Origin: Ligustrum vulgare
Lineage: Eukaryota > Streptophyta > Magnoliopsida > Lamiales > Oleaceae
Length of the DNA: 64,000 bases
Assembly (NCBI GenBank): GCA_963555705.1
Contig: OY743170.1
Span: forward strand, 33,555,362-33,619,361
Reading direction: 5' to 3'
This document shows positions 23,427-34,340 of this stretch, in pieces. Below the pieces are notes generated by a model. It had not been told where the DNA came from. It saw nothing but the letters and a program-made list of their open reading frames with translations, and made no database searches. Positions within the stretch are counted from its first letter, which is position 1; each line of letters opens with the position of its first letter. The translations under genes and the position numbers were made by a program.

Positions 23427-25042
23427 TGTTGAGTGCATTCTACATGCATATTTCATATATTTTTGGTGGTACTTTTTGAGTAATTTGGACAAATACCTAC
23501 TGAATTGTGCATATTTTGTGGTTAAATAGGTTCAACATTCAAATACATGGAGAAAGCACAAGAAAGAAGCGAAATGGATGAATAATTGAAGAAATTGAGG
23601 AGAAAAGAGTCAAATCCTTCAAAGAGTCAAAGTTTGGGGACCAAATTGTCACTTTCGGAAAGTTGTGGATCGCATGTGCAATTGATCAAAGGGCTAAATT
23701 GCAAGTTTTCAAAGTTGACGGACTCAAATGCACTTTTGGAAGGGCTCAATTGAAAGAAATAGGAAACTTTGGGGACCAAGTTGATCTACATTGAAAGTTG
23801 GAGGACCCAATTGGAAACCATTGAAGGACGGAGCTGCCAGGTGAACCACGCGATCGGGTGTCTTGACCAAGTCACGTTCGCGAATCAGGCCAAAAATCCA
23901 GCCAGAGAGTTTTTAGCCCAACCACGCGATCGCGTGGTCAAAAATTTGAACGTTATTCTGGGCCGACCCGGTTCGGCCCAAACGTTGAGAACGCAGATCT
24001 ACGTGAAAATGGGTGTATTTAGGGCCTTTTTGGCTAGGGTTTACTCACTTTTCACTCCACTTTCATCCCAAAACTCATTTTTCTCTCATTTTGTTCTTCA
24101 TTTTCTTGTTTTTCTCTTGTAATTTTCCATTGTAATTAGTTAGGTTGGTTGATGAATGTTGATTTAGGGAAGAAATACCTACAATATTGTGGAAAAACAT
24201 TGATGTTTTGAAGCACTAACCATTGTTGAAGGGAAGTTTTCTTGTTAATCTTCATATTTCTTCATCTATTTTAATCTATTGTTGAAATGATGTATTTAAT
24301 TCTTGAGTTTTATTGTTATTTCATCATGGGCTAAACTATTTTGTGTTGGGATGATTGATGAAGCTTGAACTAGCTTAGTTGATTTTAATGCTTGTATTAA
24401 GAATTTAGGCTATTTGTTATCTTGTGCATTTATTGTTGTATTTATTGACTTGCATTTATTGTGGCCACATTTATGCTTGGATTTCATGGGATGTGCAATT
24501 ATTAAGAAATTGTTGTGTATTTTAGATCAATACAATATTTGCTCTAGGTTCTTGTTTAGGATAGAGATATACCTAAAATCCTAAATAATCCATTGTGCTA
24601 TTTTCACAAATGTTTAATGCAATTGGTATGTTTTTAATCGACATAGAGATATAGTAGGTTAATTCCACTAATTAGGGTTGATTTCACTCGAGAGAGTTAA
24701 TTGACTAAGCTTGGAAAATCGGGTCTAACATGATTAATAAATTGCATGTCTTTTTGCTTGTTGAGAATTCAATTAGGTAATGGTCAAGTGGAATCAAGAA
24801 TCCCAACACTCCTTCATCATCAAATCATCACCATTTTTCTAGTGTTTAGTTATAATTGTGATTCAAATTCTAGTACTAGGACTTTCCCAATCCAAACTTT
24901 ATTGTGTGTGTTTCTTGTTAAAATTGATTAAATTAGAGTGTAATTGAAATAGACAATCCTTGTGAGATCGATAAACCGGACTCATTTAGTCCACTATCAC
25001 TTGTATTCGATACGTGCACTTGCGGTGTGTTTCTAGCGAATA
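23427..25042 (+). repeat. Left LTR of the Athila-like element
   Basis: Starts TGTTGAGTGCATTC and ends GCGAATA (CA changed to TA). Includes the 18-bp palindrome accacgcgatcgcgtggt at 23921-23938 and a degenerate copy about 75 bp upstream. Confidence 0.92.
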
Positions 25043-25048
25043 AGTTTT

Positions 25049-25066
25049 TGGCTCCGTTGCCGGGGA
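25049..25066 (+). other. Primer-binding site, tRNA-Asp type
   Basis: tggctccgttgccgggga lies six bases after the left LTR and is complementary to the 3' end of plant tRNA-Asp with one mismatch (ct for cg/gc at the fourth and fifth positions). Confidence 0.85.
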
Positions 25067-25207
25067 CTGTTTCTATTTAAATTACTTTTTAGTTGATATT
25101 AGTTTTGACTATTTAGTTACTCTTATTTCTTGTACAAATTTTCTTTTGTTTTGTTTTGTGTAAGAAATCTTCTAATTTCTTGTATTGTTCTAGGTTGTTA
25201 ATTGTGC

Positions 25208-26926
25208 ATGCGTCGAAGTAGAAGTCTTGATCTAGTTGAAATAGATCCGGATATCGAGGGAACTTTTTAACGTAGGTTAAGGGAACAATGAGAAGCTAGG
25301 AGACAACTTCTTACTGGGATGGAAGGAGAAAGAGTTAACATCGAGCTTAATGCTCCAGCTGCAATTCCTCCAAGGGGTGGAATCCCACCCGGTTTTGACC
25401 CTCAAGCTGCTAGAGTTCAAGAGCCCGTTGTTAATCAAGAAGACATGCTTTTTGGAGACTTCATGAATCCTCCTATTGTTGAGAATCAATCAAGCATTGT
25501 CTATCCCTCCTACAATCATCCAAATTTTCAACTTCGGCCGGATGTCATCAATTTATTCTCCAACACTATCTCATTCTATGGGAGGACCGATGAAAATCCA
25601 CATGCCTATGTGGTACGTTTCCTAGAGATTTGTAGCAACTTCAACTATGAGGGTGTGAATGTGGAGGCAATCCGGATGAGGTTATTTGTACACACTTTGA
25701 AAGACAAAGCAAGAGAATGACTCGATACTTTGCCTCCGGGGAGCATCACTACTTGGGTAGAGTTTGTCCAAAGATTCACTACAAAATTTTTCCCACCATC
25801 TAGAGTTTCTAAACTCAAGCATGATATTACTACATTTCAACAATTCGAGATGGAGAGCTTTCATGAACTTGGGAGAGATTCAAGGATATGCTTAGGAAGT
25901 GCCCGAATCATGGGATTACATTGGGGCAACAAGTCAACTACTTCTATGCGGGGTTAACTCCTCCTTGTCGTTCAGATGTGGACTCATCTTCTAATGGGGT
26001 CTATCAAAACAAAGAGCATTCGAGAGGCTTATGACTTGTTTGAGATCACGAGTGAACAAAGTGCAATGTGGCCAGATAGAAGTGCACTAAGGAGTTCTAG
26101 TGGTGCACGTGGGGGTGATTATTATGCACTTGTCTTGTCAAAGATAGATTCCTTAGCCAAGAAAGTGGAAGGGTTATCTACTCCAACCTCTCGGCTCGTC
26201 AACATGGTTCAAGTCCCTCCGGTATGTGATATATGTGGGGCTAATCGTCAAAGCTCTATGTGTCCATTGGTGGCAAGTAGTTCTTCATCTACCGAGCAAG
26301 TTGCTTATGCTCAAAATTTCCAACGCCAAGGGTTCAATCCATATGCTCCTACTTACAATCCCGGTTGGAGGATTCATCCAAATCTATCTTATGACAACAA
26401 TCACAATGTGTTGAATCCAAAGCCACAAGAAAAGAAAGAGGGGTGGGAAGAGGCTATCACCAAGCTAGCAAATCATCAATTGCAATATCAAGAACGCAAT
26501 GATGCCTCTTTGAAAAATTTGGAGAATCAAGTGGGCCAAATAGCAAAAATTCTCTCGGAAAGGCAACAAGGACGTTTGCCTAGAAACACCGAGACAAATC
26601 CTAGGGAGAACGTTCAAGCTATTACAACAAGGAGTGGAGTACAATTGCCCGAGATCACGGCCCCACAACCAATAACTCAATCAAACAAAGCTCCTATTGA
26701 AGAAAATGAGCATATTCAACCATCCGAAAAAATTGTTGAAGTGCCAAAGGAAAGTGAGCAGGAAGCATCCACATCAAAGGCCCTAACACCGATCAAGGCT
26801 TATGTGCCTCCTATCCCCTTTCCTCAAAGGTTGCAAAAGCAAAAGCTTGACAGTCAATTTGGTAAATTTTTGGAAGTGTTCAAGAAGCTACACATCAACA
26901 TTCCATTTACCGATGCATTAGCTTAA
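25208..26926 (+). pseudogene. Athila-like gag
   Basis: Gag starts at the ATG at 25208 (MRRSRSLDLVEIDPD). In-frame stops appear early (near 25267 and 25289) and at 25718, where a Trp codon is expected before LDTLPPGSITTW. Frameshifts follow near 25870-25960. The core matches plant Athila/Tat gag (SIVYPSYNHPNFQLRPDVI..FYGRTDENPHAYV). The C-terminal part 25976-26926 holds CDICGANRQSSMC in the zinc-knuckle position and a Gln/Pro-rich tail. Several stops fit C-to-T or G-to-A changes, as expected from methylated-cytosine decay. Confidence 0.85.
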
Positions 26927-27412
26927 ATGCCAAGCTATGCCAAATTCATGAAGGATATTCTATCCAACAAAAGAAGGCTTGAAGAGCACGAGATGGTGAT
27001 GCTAACTGAGGAATGTAGTGTGATCATTCAAAACAAGCTTCCTCCAAAAATTAAAGATCCAGAGAGTTTTACTATTCCATGCACTTTTGGTGATGTTAAT
27101 TTTAGTAAAGCTTTATGTGATCTTGGTGCTAGCATTAATTTGATGCCTTTATCTATTTTCAAGAAACATGAATTGGGGGAAGTTAAAGCAACCACCGTGT
27201 CCCTACAATTGGAGGATAGGTCCATCAAATATCCTCGGGGTTTCATTGAGGATGTTCTTGTGAAGGTGGATAAATTTATCTTCCCGGGGGATTTCATTAT
27301 TCTTGACATGGAGGAAGACCATGACATTCCAATCATATTGGGAAAGCCATTTTTAGCAACCGGGAGGGCTCTTATTGATGTGCAAGAGGGGCAATTGATA
27401 TTGAGGGTGTAA
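26927..27412 (+). pseudogene. Athila-like aspartic protease region
   Basis: Open frame with FSKALCDLGASINLMP, where the DLGAS motif is the aspartic protease active site in this lineage, and a second conserved IILGKPFLATGRALIDV block. The active-site Asp is intact. The frame stops at 27410 (TAA in place of a codon before the linker), separating it from the reverse transcriptase. Confidence 0.85.
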
Positions 27413-27808
27413 GATGAGCAAGTCACCTTCAATGTGTTGAAGGCCATTAAATACCCCTCGGAGTCCAACTCATGTTTTCGGGTCGATGCAATTGATAATC
27501 TAGTGGTAAACTCCTTCAACAGTGGGATTTCTAAGGATTCATTGGAGTCTTGCATTGCCCACTCTTTGACTATCGAGGATGATGATCATGAAGTTGAACA
27601 AATGGCTCACTACTTGGAGGCATCACCACAATATCAACACAAGAGAGCCCCCTACTTTGAGGAGTTGAAAAGGAGTTCTTCACCGCCCCTACCACCCTAC
27701 CATCTCTCGAGAAGGCACATACCCTCGAGCAAAAGCCTCTTCCTTCTCATTTGAGGTATACTTACTTGGGGGAATCTTCTACCCTTTCGGGTCATTATTT
27801 CTAATTTA

Positions 27809-29351
27809 TTGAGTGAAGTGGAGGAAGATAAATTGGTTTCGGTATTGAGGGAGCACAAGGAGGCTATTGGATGGACCATATCAGATATTCGAGATATTTT
27901 CCCTTCATTATACATGCATAAGATTCTTATGGGGGATGTTTTCAAACCTTCGGTGGAGCATCAACGTCGGTTAAATCCTAACATGAAGGAAGTGGTAAGA
28001 GCCGAAGTGGTGAAGTGGCTTGATGCAGGAATTATCTATCCAATCTCGGATAGTGCATGGGTGAGCCCGGTGGAAGTAGTGCCAAAGAAAGAAGGTGTTA
28101 TCGGTGGAGAATGAAAATAATGAGCTTATTCCAACAAGGCCAGTGATGGGGTGGAGAGTTTGCATTGACTATCGCAAGCTCAACAATGCAACTAGGAAGA
28201 ATCATTTTTCCCTTCCATTCATCGATCAAATGCTTGAGCGATTGGTAGGTCACTCTCATTATTGCTTCCTAGATGAGTATTCGGGCTATAATCAAATTCC
28301 TATAGCCCCGGAGGATCAAGAGAAGACAACATTCACATGCCCATATGGAACTTTTGCAAACAGGAGGATGCCCTTCGGTCTTTACAATGCCCCCGCCACT
28401 TTCCAACAGTGCATGATGGCTATCTTCTCCGACATGGTGGAGAAATTTATTGAGGTATTTATGGATGACTTCTCGATTTTTGTTACTTCATTTGATGATT
28501 GTTTGAATAATTTGAGAATGTTGCTAAAAAGATGTGAGGATACCAATTTGGTTTTGAATTGGGAAAAATGTTATTTCATGGTTCGAGAGGGGATAGTTCT
28601 TGGACACCGGATTTCAAGTAAGGGGATTGAGGTTGATAAAGCAAAAATTCAAGTTATTGAAAAATTACCTCCCCCAATCTCGGTAAAGGGCATAAGAAGC
28701 TTCTTGGGGCATGCGAGATTTTATAGGAGATTCATCAAGGACTTCTCAAAAATCACAAAGCCACTTTGTTCTTTGCTTGAGAAGTGTGCCACATTTTATT
28801 TCTCTAAAGAGTGTCTTCAAGCTTTTAATACTCTTAAAGAGAAACTCATCACGACACCTATTATTGTGGCTCTGGATTGGAGTTTGCCCTTTGAGCTTAT
28901 GTGTGATGCAAGTGATTATGCCGTGGGGGTGGTGTTAGGGCAAAGGAAGGACAAAATCATGCATGTCATCTACTATGCTAGTAGAACATTGACCGATGCT
29001 CAATTGAATTATGCTACTACCAAGAAGGAAATGCTAGCGGTGGTCTTTGCTTTTGATAAGTTTCGGTCATATCTTATTGGCTCCAAGGTGATTGTGTACA
29101 CCGACCACTCGGCCCTCAAGTATTTGTTGGCAAAGAAAGATGCTAAGCGGTGGTTAATTAGATGGGTTCTTCTTCTCCAAGAGTTTGATTTGGAGATTCG
29201 TGAGAAGAAGGGGACCGAGAATCTTGTAGCCGATAACTTATCTAGACTTGAGCAAACCGAGGAAGTTATTGATGAAGAGATAAGTAAGGTATTCCCGGAT
29301 GAGCAACTTTTCCAAATCACGGATCTTCTACAAGCTTCTAATGTGCCATAG
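27809..29351 (+). pseudogene. Athila-like reverse transcriptase and RNase H
   Basis: The N-terminal RT piece (27809-28114) shifts frame near 28100 into a 418-codon frame. RT motifs: [24 protein letters not shown] (catalytic Asp), and FMDDFSIF, the FxDD variant usual here. RNase H shows CDASDYAVG, the [11 protein letters not shown]lu and [10 protein letters not shown], followed by the chromodomain-free end RLEQTEEV. All expected metal-binding acidic residues in the RT and RNase H motifs are present. One frameshift and a terminal stop at 29349 break the polyprotein. Confidence 0.9.
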
Positions 29352-30660
29352 TATGCGGACCATGTGAATTTTCTTACAAGTGGCATCACTCCCTCGGACC
29401 GCTCTTATCAACAAAGGAAGAAGTTCCTTGTGGATATCAAACACTATTTTTGGGATGACCCGTTGTTGTTCAAAAGGGGTCCGGATCAAATCATGAGAAG
29501 GTGTGTGCCCGAGGAGGAGATGGAGAAGATTCTTGAGCAATGTCACTCTTCACCTTATGAAGGTCATTTTGGTGCAGCGAAAACTGTATCAAAGGTTCTT
29601 CAGTCGGAATTTTAATGGGTCACTTTATTCAAGGATGTTCACACACTTGTGTCCAAATGTGACCAATGCCAACGCCTAGGTAATATCTCTAATCGAAATG
29701 AAATGTCTTTAAATTCTATTTTAGAAGTGGAGATATTCGATGTTTGGGGTATTGATTTTATGGGACCTTTTCCATCGCCCTTTTCTAATCAATACATTTT
29801 AGTTGCGGTAAACTATGTGTCAAAGTGGGTAGAAGCGGTAGCACTCCCCACCAATGATGCTCGAGTGGTGGTGAACTTTTTAAAGAAAAACATTTTTTCT
29901 CGTTATGGCACCCCTCGAGCTATCATTAGTGATGGAGGAAAACACTTTTGTAACCGTCTCTTCGACTCACTTTTGACCAAGTATGGAGTCAAACATCGAA
30001 TATCCACTCCTTATCATCCACAAACAAGTGGGCAGGTAGAGATTTCAAATAGAGAGTTGAAGAAAATTCTTGAAGTAACGGTGAATGCCTCGAGGAAGGA
30101 TTGGTCCAAGAAATTGGATGATGCATTATGGGCATACCGCACCGCCTTCAAAACCCCCATTGGTATGTCTCCCTTTCACCTCTTATTTGGAAAAGCATGT
30201 CATCTTCCGGTTGAGCTCGAGCACGGAGCATATTGGGCAACAAAAGTCTTGAATTTTGATATGAAGTTGGCTGGTGAGAAAAGACTACTCCAACTCAATG
30301 AACTTGACGAGTTGCGACTTGAGTCATATGAAAATGCTTGGATTTACAAAGAGAAGACAAAGAGGTGGCATGACAAGAACATTGTGAAGTGGGACTTCCA
30401 AGTTGGGCAACAAGTACTTCTTTACAACTCAAGACTTCAATTGTTTCCTGGTAAACTCTGCTCTAGACGGTCGGGACCTTTCACTATTGCTCAAATCTAG
30501 CCACATGGAGCTGTCGAACTTTATCATGGAAGCAAAAGGAACTTCAAAGTCAATGGGCAACGCTTGAAGCCATACTTGGGTGGTGATTATGAAAAGGAGA
30601 AGTCATACATCCTCTTGCAAATCCGAAGTAATAGTATCCAAAAGTCGAGCTTACGACTTT
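29352..30660 (+). pseudogene. Athila-like integrase
   Basis: Integrase N-terminal HHCC finger with HSSPYEGHFG and KCDQCQR. It is interrupted by a stop at 29613 where an aromatic residue is expected before WVTLFKD. The catalytic core keeps Asp ([10 protein letters not shown]), Asp ([10 protein letters not shown]) and Glu ([12 protein letters not shown]). A C-terminal module extends to about 30660 with one stop near 30498. The motif ggaggcaaccc just after it (30676) is common downstream of pol in this lineage. Confidence 0.9.
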
Positions 30661-32446
30661 AACTAAACGCTTTTTGGGAGGCAACCCAAATTTCTAATCT
30701 TTTAATTACTTGTTGATATTTACTTGTTGCATTTTTATTATTTCTAACTTGGTTAATCACCAACTTTTGTAGGTTCAAAATTTTTGAAATCCTAAGCAAC
30801 CTTGTCCTCAACAAGTTTGGGGGAGATTTGCGTATCAAGAGAATCAAAGCTTAGGTCAATTTGGAACATCATTCACGCATCAATCCGGGGAAGTTCCATC
30901 ACCCATTCCTTACTTTTTATTATGCTATTGTCAACATTGAGGACAATGTTTGATTTAAGTTTGGGGGTGTTGGGATCATGTTACTATATGAACATTTTAC
31001 ATTGCCTTGCCGGCCCTTGGTGTTTTGATGTTTGAAATTGTTTATTTTGTTTGGAATATTGGCATGCTAGATAGCCTTGCCGGCTTATAAGATTTTGATG
31101 TTTGAAATTGTTGTTAATTCATGAGTTATGACCAAATTTTCTACTTGTGCTACTTTCTATAAAATGCTTATCCATGTAAGATCCTATGTACATTGAGCAC
31201 AATAGTCATGTTTAATTGTCGGTGAGTTTGGGAATTGTTGAAGGGGAAGAGGTTATAGAAGTAGATGAACTAGGTTGTGAGCTTGTATGTTAATTTATAT
31301 TAACATATCCAATGTTCCTAATGCTCTAGATCTCTTGACCCTAATGTAAAGACAAGTTTGGGGGTGGTCGACCCATCAAAGGAAACGGTCTAGACGTGTG
31401 GTGATTCCATGCATGTGGAAGTAAATTTTTGTGTGGAGTGTCTTTCGACAAGTATAAGCTAAGTAATGACCATATGCTAGAGTTCTAAGCCCATTTTAAT
31501 TTTTTCATTGCATTGCCCTATCTCGAAGCCTTTTTGATTCGAGTAATTAAGCCCGTAGGAATATCTTGAAACTTGGTGCCTTAAGTTTGAAACTTGGGAG
31601 TCACCGGCCGAAAGCTCGCTACATGGGTCAATTAGAAAGCTTAATGAGTAGGGCACTCACAGACACACTTGAAAAAAAAGGAAAAAAAAAAGCACATTAT
31701 CATTGCATTCGCTTGATAAGTCTACCCCACTTCGTAGCCTTTTTTACTCGAGTTAATAAGTCTGTAGGGGTATTTTGAAACCTGGTACCCTTTGATCTAA
31801 AAAATCAGGGAGCTACCGACCTATAGCTCGCTACATGGGTCAATTAGAAAGTTTAAGGGAGTGGGGAAGTCACGAGCAAACATCATGTTAGTTGTTAGAA
31901 ATCATGCATTTGTACTTGCATAAGGGCTTAGATGAATAGTGGGTTTGAATTGCTTGGTATAAACTTGAATGTCGAAGCACTCATTAGTGGAGAGTCACTG
32001 CATTTCTAGGTTTTCGAGATTTTCGGTAAAACACACTCATACTAGAGTGGAAAAAGAAAGAGTATTTGAGAGTACCCTCTAGAATTACATCCCGGGAGTG
32101 GAAAGAAAATTATTCATTGGGGGATGAATGTCACGAGTGGGAAAGGAAAGAATTGACCAATAATGGTGGGTTAGTTCTGACTTGAAACCTCTTTACTCAT
32201 CAACATTCTTGAATCTTATTGACGATTGAAGGGGACTATGCACACACACACACTGATCTAACATCGGATAAGCCAAACTCATTTTTTTAGCATTATTTGG
32301 GAACATAATTGTGAATTAATTATGCAATTTCATACTCATGGAAGATTGCGAGCTATCTAGCATTGTTGATCATGATGTCATTATTTTTGCAGATGCATGT
32401 AAATATTCTTGCTCGAGACAAGCAAGAGTTTAAGTTTGGGGGTATT
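30661..32446 (+). other. Athila-like 3' region: iterated polypurine-tract-like motifs, no env recognised
   Basis: No envelope-like frame is visible. The motif aagtttggggg recurs near 30813, 30956, 31354 and finally at the polypurine tract (32432-32442). About 31490-31680 and 31690-31870 are two diverged copies of a roughly 195-bp unit (shared phrase gctcgctacatgggtcaatt). Confidence 0.7.
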
Positions 32447-33809
32447 TGTTGAGTGCATTTTACATGCATATTTCATATATATTTTTGTGGTACTTTTTGA
32501 GTAATTTGGACAAATACCTACTGAATTGTCCATATTTTGTGGTTAAATAGGTTCAACATTCAAATACATGGAGAAAGCACAAGAAAGGAGCGAAATGGAT
32601 GAATAATTGAAGAAATTGAGGAGAAAATAGTCAAATCCTTTAAAGAGTCAAAGTTTGTGGACCAAATTGTCACTTCCGAAAAGTTGTGGATTGCATGTGC
32701 AATTGATCAAAGGACTAAATTGCAAGTTTTCAAAGTTGACGACTCAAATACACTTTTGGAAGGGCTCAATTGAAAGAAATCGAAAACTTTGGGGACCAAG
32801 TTGATCTACATTGAAAGTTAGAGGACCCAATTGAAAATCATTGAAGAACGGAGCTGCCATGTGAACCACGTGATCGCGTGTCTTGACCAGGTCACGTTCG
32901 TGAATCACGCCAAAAATCCAGCCAGAGAGTTTTCAGCCCAACCACGCGATCGCGTGGTCAAAAATTTGAACGTTATTCTGGGGCCGACCCGGTTCAGCCC
33001 AAACGTTGAGAACGCGGATTTACGTGAAAATTGGTGTTTTTAGGTCATTTTTGGCTAGGGTTTACTCACTTTTCACTCCACTTTCATCCCAAAATTCATT
33101 TTTCTCTCATTTTGTTCTTCATTTTCTTCCTATTCTCTTGTAATTTTCCATTGTAATTAGTTAGGTTGGTTGATGAATGTTGATTTAGGGAAGAAATACC
33201 TACAACATTGTGGAGAAACATTGATGTTTTGAAGCACTAACCATTATTGAAGGGAAGTTTTCTTGTTAATGTTCATATTTCTTCATCTATTTTAATCTAT
33301 TGTTGAAATGATGTATTTAATTCTTGAGTTTTATTGTTATTTCATCATGGGCTAAACTATTTTGTGTTGGGATGATTGATGAAGCTTGACCTAGCTTACT
33401 TGATTTTAATGCTTGTATTAAGAATTTAGGCTATTTGTTATCTTGTGCATTTATTGTTGTATTTATTGACTTGCATTTATTGTGGCCGCATTTATGCTTG
33501 GATTTCATGGGATGTGCAATTAGTGTATTCTAGATCAATACAATATTTGCTCTAGTGGAATCAAGAATCCCAACACTCCTTCATCATCAAGTCATCACCA
33601 TTTTTCTAGTGTTTATTTATAATTGTGATTGAAATTCTAGTACAAAGACTTTCCCAATCCAAACTTTATTGTGTGTGTTTCTTGTTAAAATTGATTAAAT
33701 TAGAGTGTAATTGAAATAGACAATCCTTGTGAGATCGATAAACCGGACTCATTTAGTTCACTATCACTTGTATGCGATACTTACACTTGCGGCGTGTTTC
33801 TAGCGAACA
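32447..33809 (+). repeat. Right LTR of the Athila-like element
   Basis: Colinear with the left LTR but with a deletion of about 240 bp corresponding to about 24548-24786 of the left copy, and a deletion of about 15 bp nearby. The palindrome is kept at 32941-32958. Ends GCGAACA. Confidence 0.92.
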
Positions 33810-33814
33810 GTTGC

Positions 33815-34335
33815 TTTGATAAATATGCTTAACGGTCTCCTACAACAAAGAAGTAACCAAACTAGGGAGGGAAATGTTAGAGTAGTCAAGAGTAAAGAAC
33901 ATTTTGGTGTGATCTTTGCTCTCAATTTTCTTGGTGGCACTCATCACTTCCTCACCTTTTTCTGAGGTAGAATCCTCAACCCTCGGTTCTTCTCTTACCT
34001 CTCCTTTTTTTGAAGTCGTGGCTCCAACCCTCATTGCCTCCCCTTTTCTAGAGACGTGGCCCCAACTCTCATGCTCTCATTTTTATTTTCTTCAATTTTT
34101 TCAATTGAATTTTCTTTTTCTTTTCTTTTTTTTCCTCTTCATTTTCCTTCTTGAGCTTCATTTGGTCCTTGCATATTTCTTCCGGGCTCAAAGATAGGAT
34201 CACAACCTTTTTCCCATTCTTTTGTAAGCAACACCGGTTCTTCCTTTTATAATGTGCCACACTTCTACCACTTTGTCAAGGTCTCCCCAAAATTATGTGT
34301 GTAATGTGCATGAGAACTACATCACATATCACTTG
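33815..34335 (-). pseudogene. Chromovirus-like protease end and linker before the missing RT
   Basis: On minus this continues the protease after removal of the solo LTR (ICDVVLMHITHIILGRP, then a stop and GRSVAHYKRKNRC). It continues with a GKKVVILSLSPEEICKDQ block and a lysine-rich linker, and ends with LPSLVTSLL before a stop, the position where the reverse transcriptase would normally begin. The RT does not follow: beyond the Athila-like insertion the frame is already in the RNase H tail. Confidence 0.7.
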
Positions 34336-34340
34336 GTCAC

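Larger units (their letters stand above)
23427..33809 (+). mobile_element. Athila-like Ty3/gypsy retrotransposon, target duplication gttgc
   Basis: Perfect 5-bp repeats gttgc at 23422-23426 and 33810-33814 flank a 10,383-bp element with LTRs of 1616 bp (23427-25042) and 1363 bp (32447-33809). A primer-binding site complementary to tRNA-Asp (25049-25066, one mismatch) follows the left LTR and a G-rich polypurine tract (32433-32442) precedes the right one. gag, protease, RT, RNase H and integrase remnants lie in order on plus. An env-sized, non-coding region (about 30660-32440) follows pol. The Asp-type primer site, RT motifs and this long 3' region fit the Athila lineage. Multiple stops make it non-autonomous. 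Confidence 0.93.
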
